A stretch of 64,000 bases of DNA from JBBQWZ01 sp038210135 (GTDB lineage Bacteria; Acidobacteriota; Terriglobia; Bryobacterales; Bryobacteraceae). The notes below the pieces were generated by a model. It did no database searches, was not told where the DNA came from, and saw only the letters and a program-made list of their open reading frames with translations. The stretch covers positions 12,577 to 76,576 of the forward strand of contig JBBQWZ010000033.1 of the NCBI GenBank assembly GCA_038210135.1, written 5' to 3'. Below are positions 42,935-51,330 of the stretch, one piece after another. How positions within the stretch are numbered: position 1 is the first letter of the stretch; every line of letters starts with the position of its first letter. Both the position numbers and the translations under genes were made by a program.

Positions 42935-43369
42935 ATGCTGGTTCTGATCAACCTGGCCGCGACCCTGTTCATGACCGGGCTGGTTTGGTTTGTGCAAGTC
43001 GTCCACTATCCGCTGTATAGCCGTGTTCCACCGGCGGGCTTCGTGGCATACCAGACTGCGCACACTCGCGTGACGACCTGGGTGGTCGGATTGCCGATGC
43101 TGATCGAATTGGCAACCTCGATCTTGCTGCTGGTCGATCCGCCAACGCCAGTTTCTTCAATGGCGCTGTGGCTCGGTCTGGCCCTCACCGGACTGATCTG
43201 GGCCTCGACCGCGGCGGTGCAGATTCCGTTGCATGATGTGCTGACGGCGGGCTACGACGGCCCAACCCAACGGAAGCTCGTGCGATCGAACTGGGTCCGA
43301 ACCATCGCGTGGTCGATCCGCAGCGGGCTGATGCTGTGGATTGCATCCCGGCTTCCAGGGCCGCGATAG
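42935..43369 (+). CDS. Conserved membrane protein (four TM, DUF1772/DUF4149-like)
   Basis: A 144-residue protein with four hydrophobic helices: LINLAATLFMTGLVWFVQVVHYPLY, WVVGLPMLIELATSILLLV, SMALWLGLALTGLIWASTAAVQIPLH and a final TIAWSIRSGLMLWIAS. The FVQVVHYPLY and QIPLHDVLTAGYD motifs recur in uncharacterised integral membrane proteins. Its function is unknown. It converges with the following cytochrome-like gene, stops two bases apart. Confidence 0.72.
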   Translation: MLVLINLAATLFMTGLVWFVQVVHYPLYSRVPPAGFVAYQTAHTRVTTWVVGLPMLIELATSILLLVDPPTPVSSMALWLGLALTGLIWASTAAVQIPLHDVLTAGYDGPTQRKLVRSNWVRTIAWSIRSGLMLWIASRLPGPR

Positions 43370-43371
43370 CC

Positions 43372-44646
43372 TTAGCGTTGGTCGCTGCCGGAGGTGGCGG
43401 GGGCTCGGCGGCCGGGCGCTTTGTCGGCGTCGACTACGACAGAGAAATAGCCCATCATCATTTCCTCGAACGTCTGCTCGCCCCAGTGAACTTCCTTGGT
43501 CGGATCCGGATTATACGGATTCGCGGCGGAGTTGTCGAACTTGGCGATGACTTCGATCTTGGTGCCTTTGAGCAGGCGCATGGGCTTCGCGAGGTAGTAG
43601 GTAAGCTGCCAATTGAAATCGTACTTCGGCACGCTGAGGATCGTTTCGACTTCGCCGGTTGGATGCGTGACGCGGTATTCGAAAGACTTTCCGCGAACGT
43701 GGGCGTGGGGCATCATGCTGATCAGGTCGCAATCGTATTGGAGCGTCTGGCTGCCGACGACCTTGTAATCGGCGTCGCCCGGCGGGATGGCAATGCGGAA
43801 GGAGGCGGCGTTTCCGCCGATGACCTGATACTTCGGCGGCTCCTTAGCGAAGATCAGACCGATTTTGGTTCTGTCGGTGGAGGGTTTTCCGTTCGCGGTG
43901 TAGTGTAGTTGGAAAACGATATCCGCGCCGGCTTTCAAGAGGACGGCACGATGGGGAGTGTCGGCGGAGGGCAGGGCCTGTCCGGGAACGTAGCCCGCGA
44001 GTCCGCCCGCGAGGGCCTGTCCGGCGCGCGCGCCTTTGGCGGGAACGAAAATCTGGCCGGGTTCCATCTCAGACATCCACTGCGAACCGGGTTCGCGGAT
44101 GGAGGTGATGACGTGGTGCATGGTTGCCTTATCGCCCGGGCGAACTTCGGTGGCGACCACCCAGCGGTCTTCCGTGAGATTGGTTTTGAGGATGACGTAC
44201 TGGTAGGGGATCACGCCGGACGCGGGGATCGCGAAGGCGTTTGGCATTTCGATGACGAGGTCGGGCTTGCCGATGGTCCAGCCTTCGACGAAGGCGCGTG
44301 GTGCGGGCGCGTCTTTGGGATTGCCTTCGGGTGCTCCGGCGTCGGCCCAGGAGACGAGCGTATCGACTTCGTTTTTCGAAAGGCTGCGGTCGTTCGAGAA
44401 CTTGCCGTAATGCGGATCGGCGAACCAGGGCGGCATCTTTTTGGTGAGCACGGCCTGCTTGATCGACTTGGCCCAAGGACGCGTGTCCTTATAGGTGAGC
44501 ATCGTGAAGGGGACGGCTTCGCCCGTGCGATGGCATTCCTGGCAGCGCTGTTGGAGAATCGGCAGCACTTCCTTATTGAAAGTCGGAGCCGGCGCGGCGT
44601 ACGCGCAGACGGAGGCGGAGAGCAGAGCCAGGGCGGGGAGTCGCAT
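43372..44646 (-). CDS. Secreted cytochrome c / copper type II monooxygenase-like (PHM-fold) protein
   Basis: A 424-residue exported protein with signal MRLPALALLSASVCAYA. Residues 35-39 are CQECH, a haem c site, within a domain of about 90 residues (FNKEVLPILQQRCQECHRTGEAVPF...ADAGAPEGN). The rest resembles the two jelly-roll domains of peptidylglycine/dopamine monooxygenases: ATMHHVITSI supplies a paired His, VLLKAGADIVFQLHYTANGK a second His region, and MMPHAHVRGKSFEYRV a third. These would bind copper. It is likely a periplasmic redox enzyme; substrate unknown. The start at 44646 is chosen for the signal peptide. Confidence 0.8.
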   Translation of the reverse strand: MRLPALALLSASVCAYAAPAPTFNKEVLPILQQRCQECHRTGEAVPFTMLTYKDTRPWAKSIKQAVLTKKMPPWFADPHYGKFSNDRSLSKNEVDTLVSWADAGAPEGNPKDAPAPRAFVEGWTIGKPDLVIEMPNAFAIPASGVIPYQYVILKTNLTEDRWVVATEVRPGDKATMHHVITSIREPGSQWMSEMEPGQIFVPAKGARAGQALAGGLAGYVPGQALPSADTPHRAVLLKAGADIVFQLHYTANGKPSTDRTKIGLIFAKEPPKYQVIGGNAASFRIAIPPGDADYKVVGSQTLQYDCDLISMMPHAHVRGKSFEYRVTHPTGEVETILSVPKYDFNWQLTYYLAKPMRLLKGTKIEVIAKFDNSAANPYNPDPTKEVHWGEQTFEEMMMGYFSVVVDADKAPGRRAPATSGSDQR

Positions 44647-44761
44647 GGTGGACCCTACGTTTAACACGTTCGCGCGCGCGGGTAAAGGGTGCGTGTAGTG
44701 GGAATCGCGAGGCAAGCGCAGCGGCCGCTACTCCTGCCTCGCGTTGGTTATTAGGGTGAGA

Positions 44762-45190
44762 TTAGAACGAGCCGACTACGATGGCCGCTCCGGCGTTGGC
44801 GACGGTGACGACGTCTCCTTTTTGTACGGCAGGGACGGCAGCGCCGTGTTCGGATTCGAGTTCGAGTTCGCCCGCGCCGAGTTTGAGCGTGATGTGCCCG
44901 ATGGCGGTGGCAACTCCGGCGTGCGTCAGAGTGACATCGAGAACTGTAGCATCGGCTAGATTCACATTCTCCACTTCGACGTTGAGGCGCGTCCGGGAGG
45001 TTTGCGAACGGAAGTCCGCGCTTCCCTCCGGCGTTTTGCCGGCGATCGCCGCGCCGCTGAGGCGTGCTTTCAGGCGGGTTTCACTATCTTTCGCAACCAA
45101 TTGACCTGCGCCCGCGAGGGCCACGACGGCGAGCAATCCCAGTGCCGCGCCGGCGAAACGCCTCTTTTGAGCATCAAATATAGCTTTCAT
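44762..45190 (-). CDS. Secreted protein of unknown function
   Basis: A 142-residue exported protein with signal helix AGAALGLLAVVALAGAGQLVAK. The mature part alternates short strands (RLKARLSGAAIAGKTPEGSADFRS, RTRLNVEVENVNLADATVLDVTLTHAG, ITLKLGAGELELESEHGAAVPAVQKGDVVTV), suggesting a beta-sandwich. No family assignment. A run of strong purine-rich sequence (GAGAAAGT) precedes the ATG. Confidence 0.7.
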   Translation of the reverse strand: MKAIFDAQKRRFAGAALGLLAVVALAGAGQLVAKDSETRLKARLSGAAIAGKTPEGSADFRSQTSRTRLNVEVENVNLADATVLDVTLTHAGVATAIGHITLKLGAGELELESEHGAAVPAVQKGDVVTVANAGAAIVVGSF

Positions 45191-45270
45191 GGATACTTTC
45201 TCCTAACCATTGAGTTCACCTTCCGACTACGAGGTGCTGCTGGTTAGGAGTGGATCCGCGGGGCGCTGGA

Positions 45271-45318
45271 ACAGAAAAATGGCCTTTCGACCGCGTCAGG
45301 TTGTCGACCATTTTCTGT
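45271..45318. repeat. Inverted repeat with 11-12 base arms
   Basis: ACAGAAAAATGG (45271-45282) and CCATTTTCTGT (45308-45318) pair with one bulge over a 25-base loop, just after the DUF669 gene's stop on the minus strand. It could be its terminator, since the minus-strand right arm contains TTTTT. Confidence 0.5.
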
Positions 45319-45323
45319 GCCGA

Positions 45324-45755
45324 TTAGAACGGCAAATCGTCGTCGGTTAGTTCGGGCGACGAGACACCTGGTTCGACGCGGCGATTGAAATAGATGCTCG
45401 TGTCGTTATTTCGGGTGGTCTTCGTGATTTCGATGTCGATATCGATCATGCGGTGGAGTTGGCCGTTGAGCTCTGACATTTTATGAAGAGTGAGGCCGCA
45501 GGTTTCAAGATCCTGGCGAACCCAGGTGAGCGTCTTTTCGGTGATAGCGCGTCGCTTTTTGAGGAAGCCGCCTTCGGCTTCCGGCGAAAGGATGCGGAGA
45601 TCCCAGACGAGCATGGGATTTCCGGCCTTGGAGCGGAGGAGGGAAACGTCCGCGATGCGCGCGGTATAGGTCCCGTCGGGGACTTCGCCGGCGAGCGTGG
45701 GCGCGGTCTCAAAGGCGGTATCGAATTCCTGGAGGTCGATGCTGGTGTCAATCAT
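45324..45755 (-). CDS. DUF669 family protein with SSB-like acidic C-terminal tip
   Basis: A 143-residue protein: VPDGTYTARIADVSLLRSKAGNPMLVWDLRIL, an OB-like strand set, and SELNGQLHRMIDIDIEITKTTRNNDTSIYFNRRVEP, as in DUF669, a family best known from phages near recombination and replication genes. It ends in LTDDDLPF, which closely resembles the conserved tip of single-stranded DNA-binding proteins that recruits repair partners. It stands alone among chromosomal genes with no phage genes nearby. A single-stranded DNA-binding role is inferred. Confidence 0.75.
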   Translation of the reverse strand: MIDTSIDLQEFDTAFETAPTLAGEVPDGTYTARIADVSLLRSKAGNPMLVWDLRILSPEAEGGFLKKRRAITEKTLTWVRQDLETCGLTLHKMSELNGQLHRMIDIDIEITKTTRNNDTSIYFNRRVEPGVSSPELTDDDLPF

Positions 45756-45857
45756 AAGACTCGCTAGAGGAGTTCCGATGAGGGTGAAAAATTCTCAGGC
45801 GAAGTTGTTGGGCGAAATGCTGAACCTTTTCTTTTCGGCTGTCGTATCCTGTACTTC

Positions 45858-46607
45858 ATGCGCAAAATCCCTGTTGCTCGCGCCTTTGGTGGTGTTCTGG
45901 CTCTCGGCGGAATGCTGATGGCGGAAGTCGATCCTCGGTTGACGATCCATACGTACGTTCGCGAAGATATTTTCGCCGGGTTCATGGCGAACGATATGGA
46001 TCGTTTCGCGCGCGGCGAGAAGAAGCTCGAACAAATGCTGGTCGAGCGTCCGGCGGACAAGAGCACGACGCTGGCTTGGTTAGGCGGCGCGAGCCTGTAT
46101 CGCGCGGCGCTGGCGAATCAAGCCAAGCAGCCGGAGGAATGCGAGCGGTTGTATGAGAAAGCGATGGCGATGTTTGGGGAGGCGCAGAAAGCGAATCCGC
46201 GAGATGGCGGGATGTACGCGGTGATGGGCGGGACGCTGGTGCTGTTCGCCGATAAGTTGCCGGCCGAATATCGCGCGGGCTTGTGGACGAAGGCATACCA
46301 GAGTTATCAGGCGATGGGACAGGGCCAGATGTCGGCCCTGGCGATGCTACCTCTGCATCTGAAAGGCGAGTTGCTCGCAGGGTTGGCGCAGACGGCGCAA
46401 AGAACGGGCCACGAAAAAGAGCTCGCGGAGTATCTGGACAAGATGACGTCGACGATGCCGGGCACGCCGTATGCATCGCGCGCGCAGCGCTGGAAAGACG
46501 ATCCTTCGGTTGCGGCGCGGACGAGTCTGGTGTGCCAGTCGTGCCATGAAGAAGGCCGATTGGAACCTCGGATGGCGTCGTTAGCGAAGGAATCGGCGGC
46601 GAAGTAA
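45858..46607 (+). CDS. Secreted helical-repeat protein with C-terminal CxxCH haem motif
   Basis: A 249-residue exported protein (signal RAFGGVLALGGMLMA). TPR-like helical repeats span most of the mature chain (AWLGGASLYRAALANQAKQPEECERLYEKAMAMFGEA, MYAVMGGTLVLFADKL, ELLAGLAQTAQRTGHEKELAEYLDKM). Near the C-terminus is LVCQSCHEEGRLEPR, a CxxCH motif for covalent haem c. A mono-haem cytochrome with an interaction scaffold is a reasonable reading; partners unknown. It converges with glgB. Confidence 0.75.
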   Translation: MRKIPVARAFGGVLALGGMLMAEVDPRLTIHTYVREDIFAGFMANDMDRFARGEKKLEQMLVERPADKSTTLAWLGGASLYRAALANQAKQPEECERLYEKAMAMFGEAQKANPRDGGMYAVMGGTLVLFADKLPAEYRAGLWTKAYQSYQAMGQGQMSALAMLPLHLKGELLAGLAQTAQRTGHEKELAEYLDKMTSTMPGTPYASRAQRWKDDPSVAARTSLVCQSCHEEGRLEPRMASLAKESAAK

Positions 46608-46619
46608 GTGCTCAACGCT

Positions 46620-48977
46620 TTAGATTGTTTCGGGCTCGGCGGCTTCATCGGCGGCTGGTTCGGCGATCGCTTCCGATTCCGCGGGCTCGCATAAAGCTGG
46701 CGCCCGGCGAGGCTTGAGAACGATGACGGCGAGCGGCGGCAGCGTCACGTGGATGCGCGCCGGGCGGTTGTGGAGCGAGATGGGCTCGGCTTCGACTCCG
46801 CCGTAGTTGCCGACGTTCGAACCACCGAAGCCGGACCAATCGGAGTTGAAGATTTCGTCGTAGGGGCCGAATTCCGGCACGCCAATTCCATAGACGTGGC
46901 GCACCACTGGCGTGAAGTTGCAGACGAAAACCAGATAGTCTTTGCGATCCGCGGCGAAGCGCAGGAACGAGATGACCGACTCTTCGGAGTCGCGAAAATC
47001 GATCCACTCAAAGCCAGTGAAACTCGAATCCACCTGATACATGGCGGGCTGCGAGCGGTAGAGATGATTCAACTGCTTGACGAAGTCCTGCAGCTTGCGA
47101 TGGTAGTCGTAATCGAGCAAGTGCCAGGGCAGGCTGACTTCGTTGTTCCATTCGTCGGGCTGGCCGAAGTCCTGACCCATGAAGAGCAGCTTCTTGCCGG
47201 GGTGGCCCCACATGTAGGCGAGGAAGGTCCGCGTGTTGGCGAAGCGCTGCCATTCGTCGCCGGGCATCTTGCCGAGAAGCGAACGTTTGAGATGGACGAC
47301 CTCGTCATGGGAAACGGGAAGCACGAAGTTTTCCGTGAACGCGTACAACATCGAAAACGTGATGTTGTTCTGATGGAATTTGCGGTAGACCGGATCCTGC
47401 CTGAAGTAGTCGAACATGTCGTGCATCCAGCCCATGTTCCACTTCATGGTGAACCCGAGTCCGTTCAGATAGACGGGTCGCGTGGTGCCCTGCCACGAGG
47501 TCGATTCCTCGGCGATGGTGACGACGCCGGCGTGACGGTGAACCAGTTCGTTGAACTTCTTGATGAACTCGATGGCGGCGATATTTTCGCGTCCGCCGTA
47601 TTGATTCGGAATCCAGTCGCCGGGCTCGCGCGAGTAATCGAGATAGAGCATGGACGCGACGGCGTCCACGCGCAAGCCGTCCACATGATAGTGCTTGATC
47701 CAGAAGAGCGCGTTCGAGATGAGGAATTCCTTGACCTCATTGCGGCCGAAGTTGAAGATGAGCGTGCCCCAGTCGCGATGCTCGCCCTGACGCGGATCGG
47801 CGTGTTCGTAGCAGGCGGTTCCGTCGAAGGTGGCGAGGGCCCAGATGTCTTTGGGGAAATGCGCGGGCACCCAGTCGATGAGGATTCCGATGCCGGCCTG
47901 GTGGGCTTTGTCGACGAGGTAGCGGAAGTCGTTGGGCGTTCCGAAGCGGGCGGTGGGCGCGTAATATCCGGTGACCTGATAGCCCCACGAGCCGGAGAAT
48001 GGATGCTCGGCGACGGGGAGCATTTCAAGGTGCGTGTAGCCCTGATGGACGACGTATTCGACAAGGCGGTCCGCCATCTCAAGGTAGGTGAGTGGCAGAT
48101 TGTCGGGTCCGCGAAGCCAGCTTTCGAGGTGGACTTCGTAGATGGAAACGGCTTCGGTCTGGTAATTGGTTTTGGCGCGCTTGGCGATCCACTCGGCGTC
48201 CTGCCAATCGTACCCGGTCCAATCGAAAACGATGGAGGCGGAGCGCGGCGGGATTTCGGTGCGGAAGGCGTAGGGATCGCACTTCTGCTGCACGAAGCCG
48301 AGCTTGGCGCGCACCGCGTATTTGTAGTGCAGGCCTTCGACGGCTTCGGGCAGGAAGAATTCCCAGATGCCGCCGTCGCGCTTTCTCATCGGATGGCGGC
48401 GTTCGTCCCACTGGTTGAAATCGCCGACGACGCTGACGTTTTCGGCGTTCGGCGCCCACACCGCGAAGCGTACTCCCTCTACAGATTCGCTTGTCGTCAG
48501 GTGCGCTCCGAGGGTCCGGTAGCTTTCAAAATGCGTGCCCTCGCCGTGCAGATGGAGATCGAAGCTTGAGAGCTGCGGCGGAAAGCGATAGGGATCTTCG
48601 ATGTCGAAAGCGGAGCCGTCGTGGACCACACGGAGGACGTAGGGCGCGGGGTCGCCTTCGAGAACGGCGACGAAGAATCCGCCCTCATGACGACGCGTCA
48701 TCGGATAGGCGTGACTGCGGATAACGACGGCGGCCTGGGTGGCTTGCGGCAGAAAGGCGCGGACTTCCCAGGCGGCGAGCTCGGATTCCTCGGAGGCGGC
48801 GAAATGAGGTCCGAGGACGGCGAAGGAATCGGTGTGCCAGCCCCCGACAATGGCGTCCATATCGTTCAAGGTCAGCGGCGATGGCGTGACGACGACAGTC
48901 CCCATTCGTTCGGGTTCGCAAGGCGGGGAACCGGCGTGTTTCTCGGCTTCGTCGGAGTGGAGCGGATCGGGGCCCAT
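46620..48977 (-). CDS. glgB: 1,4-alpha-glucan branching enzyme
   Basis: A 785-residue GH13 enzyme that introduces alpha-1,6 branches into glycogen. An N-terminal domain (about 30-130), a CBM48-like domain (GVRFAVWAPNAENVSVVGDFNQWDERRHPM) and the catalytic barrel are in order: LEMLPVAEHPFSGSWGYQVTGYYAPT, GLRVDAVASMLYLDYSR (nucleophile Asp), VVTIAEESTSW (acid/base Glu) and LPVSHDEVVHLKRSLL. The start is uncertain: the first ATG is 11 bases from the divergent deaminase ATG, while the Met at 48905 (MGTVVVTPSP) would leave room for promoters. No other glg genes are adjacent. Confidence 0.95.
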   Translation of the reverse strand: MGPDPLHSDEAEKHAGSPPCEPERMGTVVVTPSPLTLNDMDAIVGGWHTDSFAVLGPHFAASEESELAAWEVRAFLPQATQAAVVIRSHAYPMTRRHEGGFFVAVLEGDPAPYVLRVVHDGSAFDIEDPYRFPPQLSSFDLHLHGEGTHFESYRTLGAHLTTSESVEGVRFAVWAPNAENVSVVGDFNQWDERRHPMRKRDGGIWEFFLPEAVEGLHYKYAVRAKLGFVQQKCDPYAFRTEIPPRSASIVFDWTGYDWQDAEWIAKRAKTNYQTEAVSIYEVHLESWLRGPDNLPLTYLEMADRLVEYVVHQGYTHLEMLPVAEHPFSGSWGYQVTGYYAPTARFGTPNDFRYLVDKAHQAGIGILIDWVPAHFPKDIWALATFDGTACYEHADPRQGEHRDWGTLIFNFGRNEVKEFLISNALFWIKHYHVDGLRVDAVASMLYLDYSREPGDWIPNQYGGRENIAAIEFIKKFNELVHRHAGVVTIAEESTSWQGTTRPVYLNGLGFTMKWNMGWMHDMFDYFRQDPVYRKFHQNNITFSMLYAFTENFVLPVSHDEVVHLKRSLLGKMPGDEWQRFANTRTFLAYMWGHPGKKLLFMGQDFGQPDEWNNEVSLPWHLLDYDYHRKLQDFVKQLNHLYRSQPAMYQVDSSFTGFEWIDFRDSEESVISFLRFAADRKDYLVFVCNFTPVVRHVYGIGVPEFGPYDEIFNSDWSGFGGSNVGNYGGVEAEPISLHNRPARIHVTLPPLAVIVLKPRRAPALCEPAESEAIAEPAADEAAEPETI

Positions 48978-48988
48978 CGCCCGCTATT

Positions 48989-49957
48989 ATGGCAGCAATG
49001 GCAGAGAGTCTCGATTCGTGGAAGCAGGTTCCAAAGGCGGAACTGCATTTGCATTTGGAAGGGGCGGTCGAGCCGGAGACGCTGCGCGAGATCGATCCGT
49101 CGCTGACGCTCGAAGAGATTCAGGCGGCGTTTCGGTATGCGGATTTCCTGGGATTTTTGCAGAGCTATGTGTGGGTGACGCGGAAGTTGACGGCTCCGAA
49201 GCACTACGCGATTGCGACGCGGGCGCTGCTCGAGAAGTTGGCCGCACAGAACGTCCGGCATGCCGAGATCACGATTTCAGCGGGCGTCATTAACTGGAAA
49301 GAGCAGGCGTTCGGTCCGATTTTCGACGCGGTGCAAAAGGAAGCCGCGAAGTCGCGGATCACCGTGGGTTGGATTATCGATGCGGTCCGGCAGTTCGGCG
49401 TCCCACCTTGCGAACGAGTGGTGGATCAAGCCATCGAGCGCGCCGGCGAAGGCGCGGTGGCGATTGGAATTGGTGGAGACGAGGCGCGGGGTCCGGCGAT
49501 TTGGTTTAAGGAATCGTTCGCTAGAGCGCGCGATGGCGGCTTGCGATTGACGGCACATGCGGGCGAGACGACCGATGCGGAGAGTATCTGGCAGGCGCTC
49601 GAGATCGGCGCGGAGAGGATCGGTCACGGGATCCGTGCAATTGAGGATCCGGAGTTGATGGCGGAGTTGAAGCGGCGGAATGTGCCGCTGGAGATTTCGA
49701 TTACGTCGAATGTGCGGACGGGCGCGATCGGTTCGTTAGCAGAGCACCCGGTCCGGAGGCTGTACGAGGCTGGAGTTCCGATTATTTTGAATACGGACGA
49801 TCCAGCGCTGTTCGAATGCACGCTGGATGGGGAGTACGAATTGGCGGGTCGGGCGTTTGGGTTTTCTGAGGAGGAATTGAAGGGCTTAGGGGCGGGTAGC
49901 CTAGCTTACTCATTCCAACCTGAGCGTTCCCTCCTCAAATCGATCGAGGGTCGATAA
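48989..49957 (+). CDS. Adenosine deaminase family hydrolase (adenosine or aminodeoxyfutalosine deaminase)
   Basis: A 322-residue amidohydrolase. PKAELHLHLEGAVEP gives the zinc-binding HxH, LTAHAGE the next His and catalytic Glu, ISITSNVRTGAIGSLAEHP a substrate loop, and IILNTDDPALFE the zinc-binding Asp pair. Family members deaminate adenosine or, in the futalosine menaquinone pathway, aminodeoxyfutalosine; no other men/mqn gene is present to choose between them. A second ATG at 48998 is an equally plausible start. Confidence 0.85.
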   Translation: MAAMAESLDSWKQVPKAELHLHLEGAVEPETLREIDPSLTLEEIQAAFRYADFLGFLQSYVWVTRKLTAPKHYAIATRALLEKLAAQNVRHAEITISAGVINWKEQAFGPIFDAVQKEAAKSRITVGWIIDAVRQFGVPPCERVVDQAIERAGEGAVAIGIGGDEARGPAIWFKESFARARDGGLRLTAHAGETTDAESIWQALEIGAERIGHGIRAIEDPELMAELKRRNVPLEISITSNVRTGAIGSLAEHPVRRLYEAGVPIILNTDDPALFECTLDGEYELAGRAFGFSEEELKGLGAGSLAYSFQPERSLLKSIEGR

Positions 49958-49967
49958 TAAGATCAAG

Positions 49968-50270
49968 ATGATTACCGCGGTTTCGGTTCCGCCGGAGGTC
50001 CTGGCTGCTTTTTGTGAGCGCAACGGCATCCGTTCGCTGGCATTATTTGGCTCGGTGCTCACGGATCGATTTTCCGCAGACAGCGATGTGGATGTTTTGG
50101 TGGAGTTCAATGCAGGAGAACAGGTCGGCTACCTGAGGCTTGCGGCGCTGCAACGCGAATTGTCCGAGCTTTACCATCGCAAAGTCGATCTCCGGACGGA
50201 GAATGAACTGAGTCGATATTTCCGCGACGAGGTTGTCCGATCCGCTGCGATCCAATATGCTGCCCAATGA
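49968..50270 (+). CDS. MntA-like minimal nucleotidyltransferase (type VII antitoxin)
   Basis: A 100-residue nucleotidyltransferase. LALFGSVLTDRFSADSDVDVLVEF is the GSx10DxD motif of minimal NTases that, in MNT-HEPN systems, adds AMP groups to the toxin HepT and neutralises it. VDLRTENELSRYFRDEV near the C-terminus also matches the family. The HepT-like gene starts 14 bases inside its 3' end. Together they form a typical HEPN-MNT toxin-antitoxin operon with the antitoxin first. Confidence 0.88.
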   Translation: MITAVSVPPEVLAAFCERNGIRSLALFGSVLTDRFSADSDVDVLVEFNAGEQVGYLRLAALQRELSELYHRKVDLRTENELSRYFRDEVVRSAAIQYAAQ

Positions 50271-50610
50271 TCTTGTCCGCTTTCGACACATGGTCGATGC
50301 GGCCGAGGAGGCTTTGGAGTTTGGCGCCGGACGATCCGCGACCGATTTTCAACTTGACCGGAAACTGAGCCTTGCTGTTGTAAAGAGCATCGAGATCGTT
50401 GGAGAAGCAGCGTCAAGAGTCACGATCGAGACGCGCGATCAGTTTCCCGAAGTTCCGTGGCAGGACATCATCGGAATGCGCAACCGTCTGATTCACGTAT
50501 ATTTCGAGATCGACTATGCGCGTGTGGCTGATACCATCGCAGTCGATTTGCCGCCGCTGATTACGCAATTGCGAGCAATTCTGGTCTTGTCGGCATCTCG
50601 CGAATCGTAG
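50257..50610 (+). CDS. HepT-like HEPN (DUF86) RNase toxin
   Basis: A 117-residue HEPN protein starting MLPNDLVRFRHMVDAAEEAL. LSLAVVKSIEIVGEAASRV and WQDIIGMRNRLIHVYFEID contain the Rx4-6H active site RNRLIH followed by Y, the site modified by MntA. HepT toxins cleave RNA when free. It overlaps mntA by 14 bases, so expression is coupled. An in-frame ATG further upstream (50233) lies inside mntA and is less likely to be used. Confidence 0.9.
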   Translation: MLPNDLVRFRHMVDAAEEALEFGAGRSATDFQLDRKLSLAVVKSIEIVGEAASRVTIETRDQFPEVPWQDIIGMRNRLIHVYFEIDYARVADTIAVDLPPLITQLRAILVLSASRES

Positions 50611-50613
50611 CGC

Positions 50614-51309
50614 TTACCGTCCCACGCGTTCACGCTCGGCGGCGAGGGCTTTCACCATGGCTTCGAGTTCGGCTACGCGGCGGGTGAGTTCTTCGATGGC
50701 AATTCCTTCGAGGTCGGGGAGGTTGCCGTGTTCGAGTTCGCCGGATTCGCTGAGCTTCCCGACGATTCGTCCGGGGACTCCGACGACTGTCGAGTGATCC
50801 GGCACGGGGTGAACCACCACGGAACCGGCTCCGATTTTCACGTGATCGCCGATGTGGATGTTGCCTAGAATTTTGGCGCCCGTGCCGACGACGACGTGGT
50901 TGCCGAGGGTGGGGTGGCGCTTGCCTTGTTCCTTGCCGGTTCCGCCGAGGGTGACGTTTTGATAGAGCAGGACGTCGTCGCCGATCTCAGCGGTTTCGCC
51001 GATAACGATGCCCATCCCGTGATCGATGAAACAGCGGCGTCCGATGGTGGCGCCGGGGTGAATTTCAATTCCGGTGATCTGGCGACTGACCTGGGAGACG
51101 ACGCGCGCCAGCAGAAGCCAATGGTTGCGCCATAGTGAATGTGCCACACGGTGGAACAGGACGGCGTGGAAGCCGGGATAGCACAGTACGATTTCGAGGA
51201 CGCTGCGCGCGGCGGGGTCGCCGCGAAAAATGGTGTCGATTTGTTCGCGAATGGTGCGGAACATGTGCGAAGTAGCGGCCGACGCAGGGGCGCCAATCGC
51301 TGTGCTCAT
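50614..51309 (-). CDS. Serine O-acetyltransferase (CysE/EpsC type)
   Basis: A 231-residue hexapeptide acyltransferase making O-acetylserine for cysteine synthesis. FRGDPAARSVLEIVLCYPGFHAVLFHRVAH is the N-terminal helical part; the left-handed beta-helix follows with GIEIHPGATIGRRCFIDHGMGIVIGETAEIG (catalytic His-Asp region) and HPTLGNHVVVGTGAKILGNIHIGDHVKIGAGSVV. The C-terminal heptad-like tail (IAIEELTRRVAELEAMVKALAAERERV) may be a coiled coil. AGAAGAT precedes the ATG at 51309; an alternative at 51264 lacks a ribosome-binding site. It converges with hepT three bases away. Confidence 0.91.
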   Translation of the reverse strand: MSTAIGAPASAATSHMFRTIREQIDTIFRGDPAARSVLEIVLCYPGFHAVLFHRVAHSLWRNHWLLLARVVSQVSRQITGIEIHPGATIGRRCFIDHGMGIVIGETAEIGDDVLLYQNVTLGGTGKEQGKRHPTLGNHVVVGTGAKILGNIHIGDHVKIGAGSVVVHPVPDHSTVVGVPGRIVGKLSESGELEHGNLPDLEGIAIEELTRRVAELEAMVKALAAERERVGR

Positions 51310-51330
51310 TATCTTCTACAATGGGATGCC

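Noticed and set aside
42545..43063. Minus-strand 172-codon ORF
   Set aside because: It lies antisense to two better-supported plus-strand genes and has shadow-like composition.
46749..48569. Plus-strand open frame of 606 codons opposite glgB
   Set aside because: It is the antisense shadow of an unmistakable GH13 branching enzyme in high-GC DNA; the encoded residues match no family.
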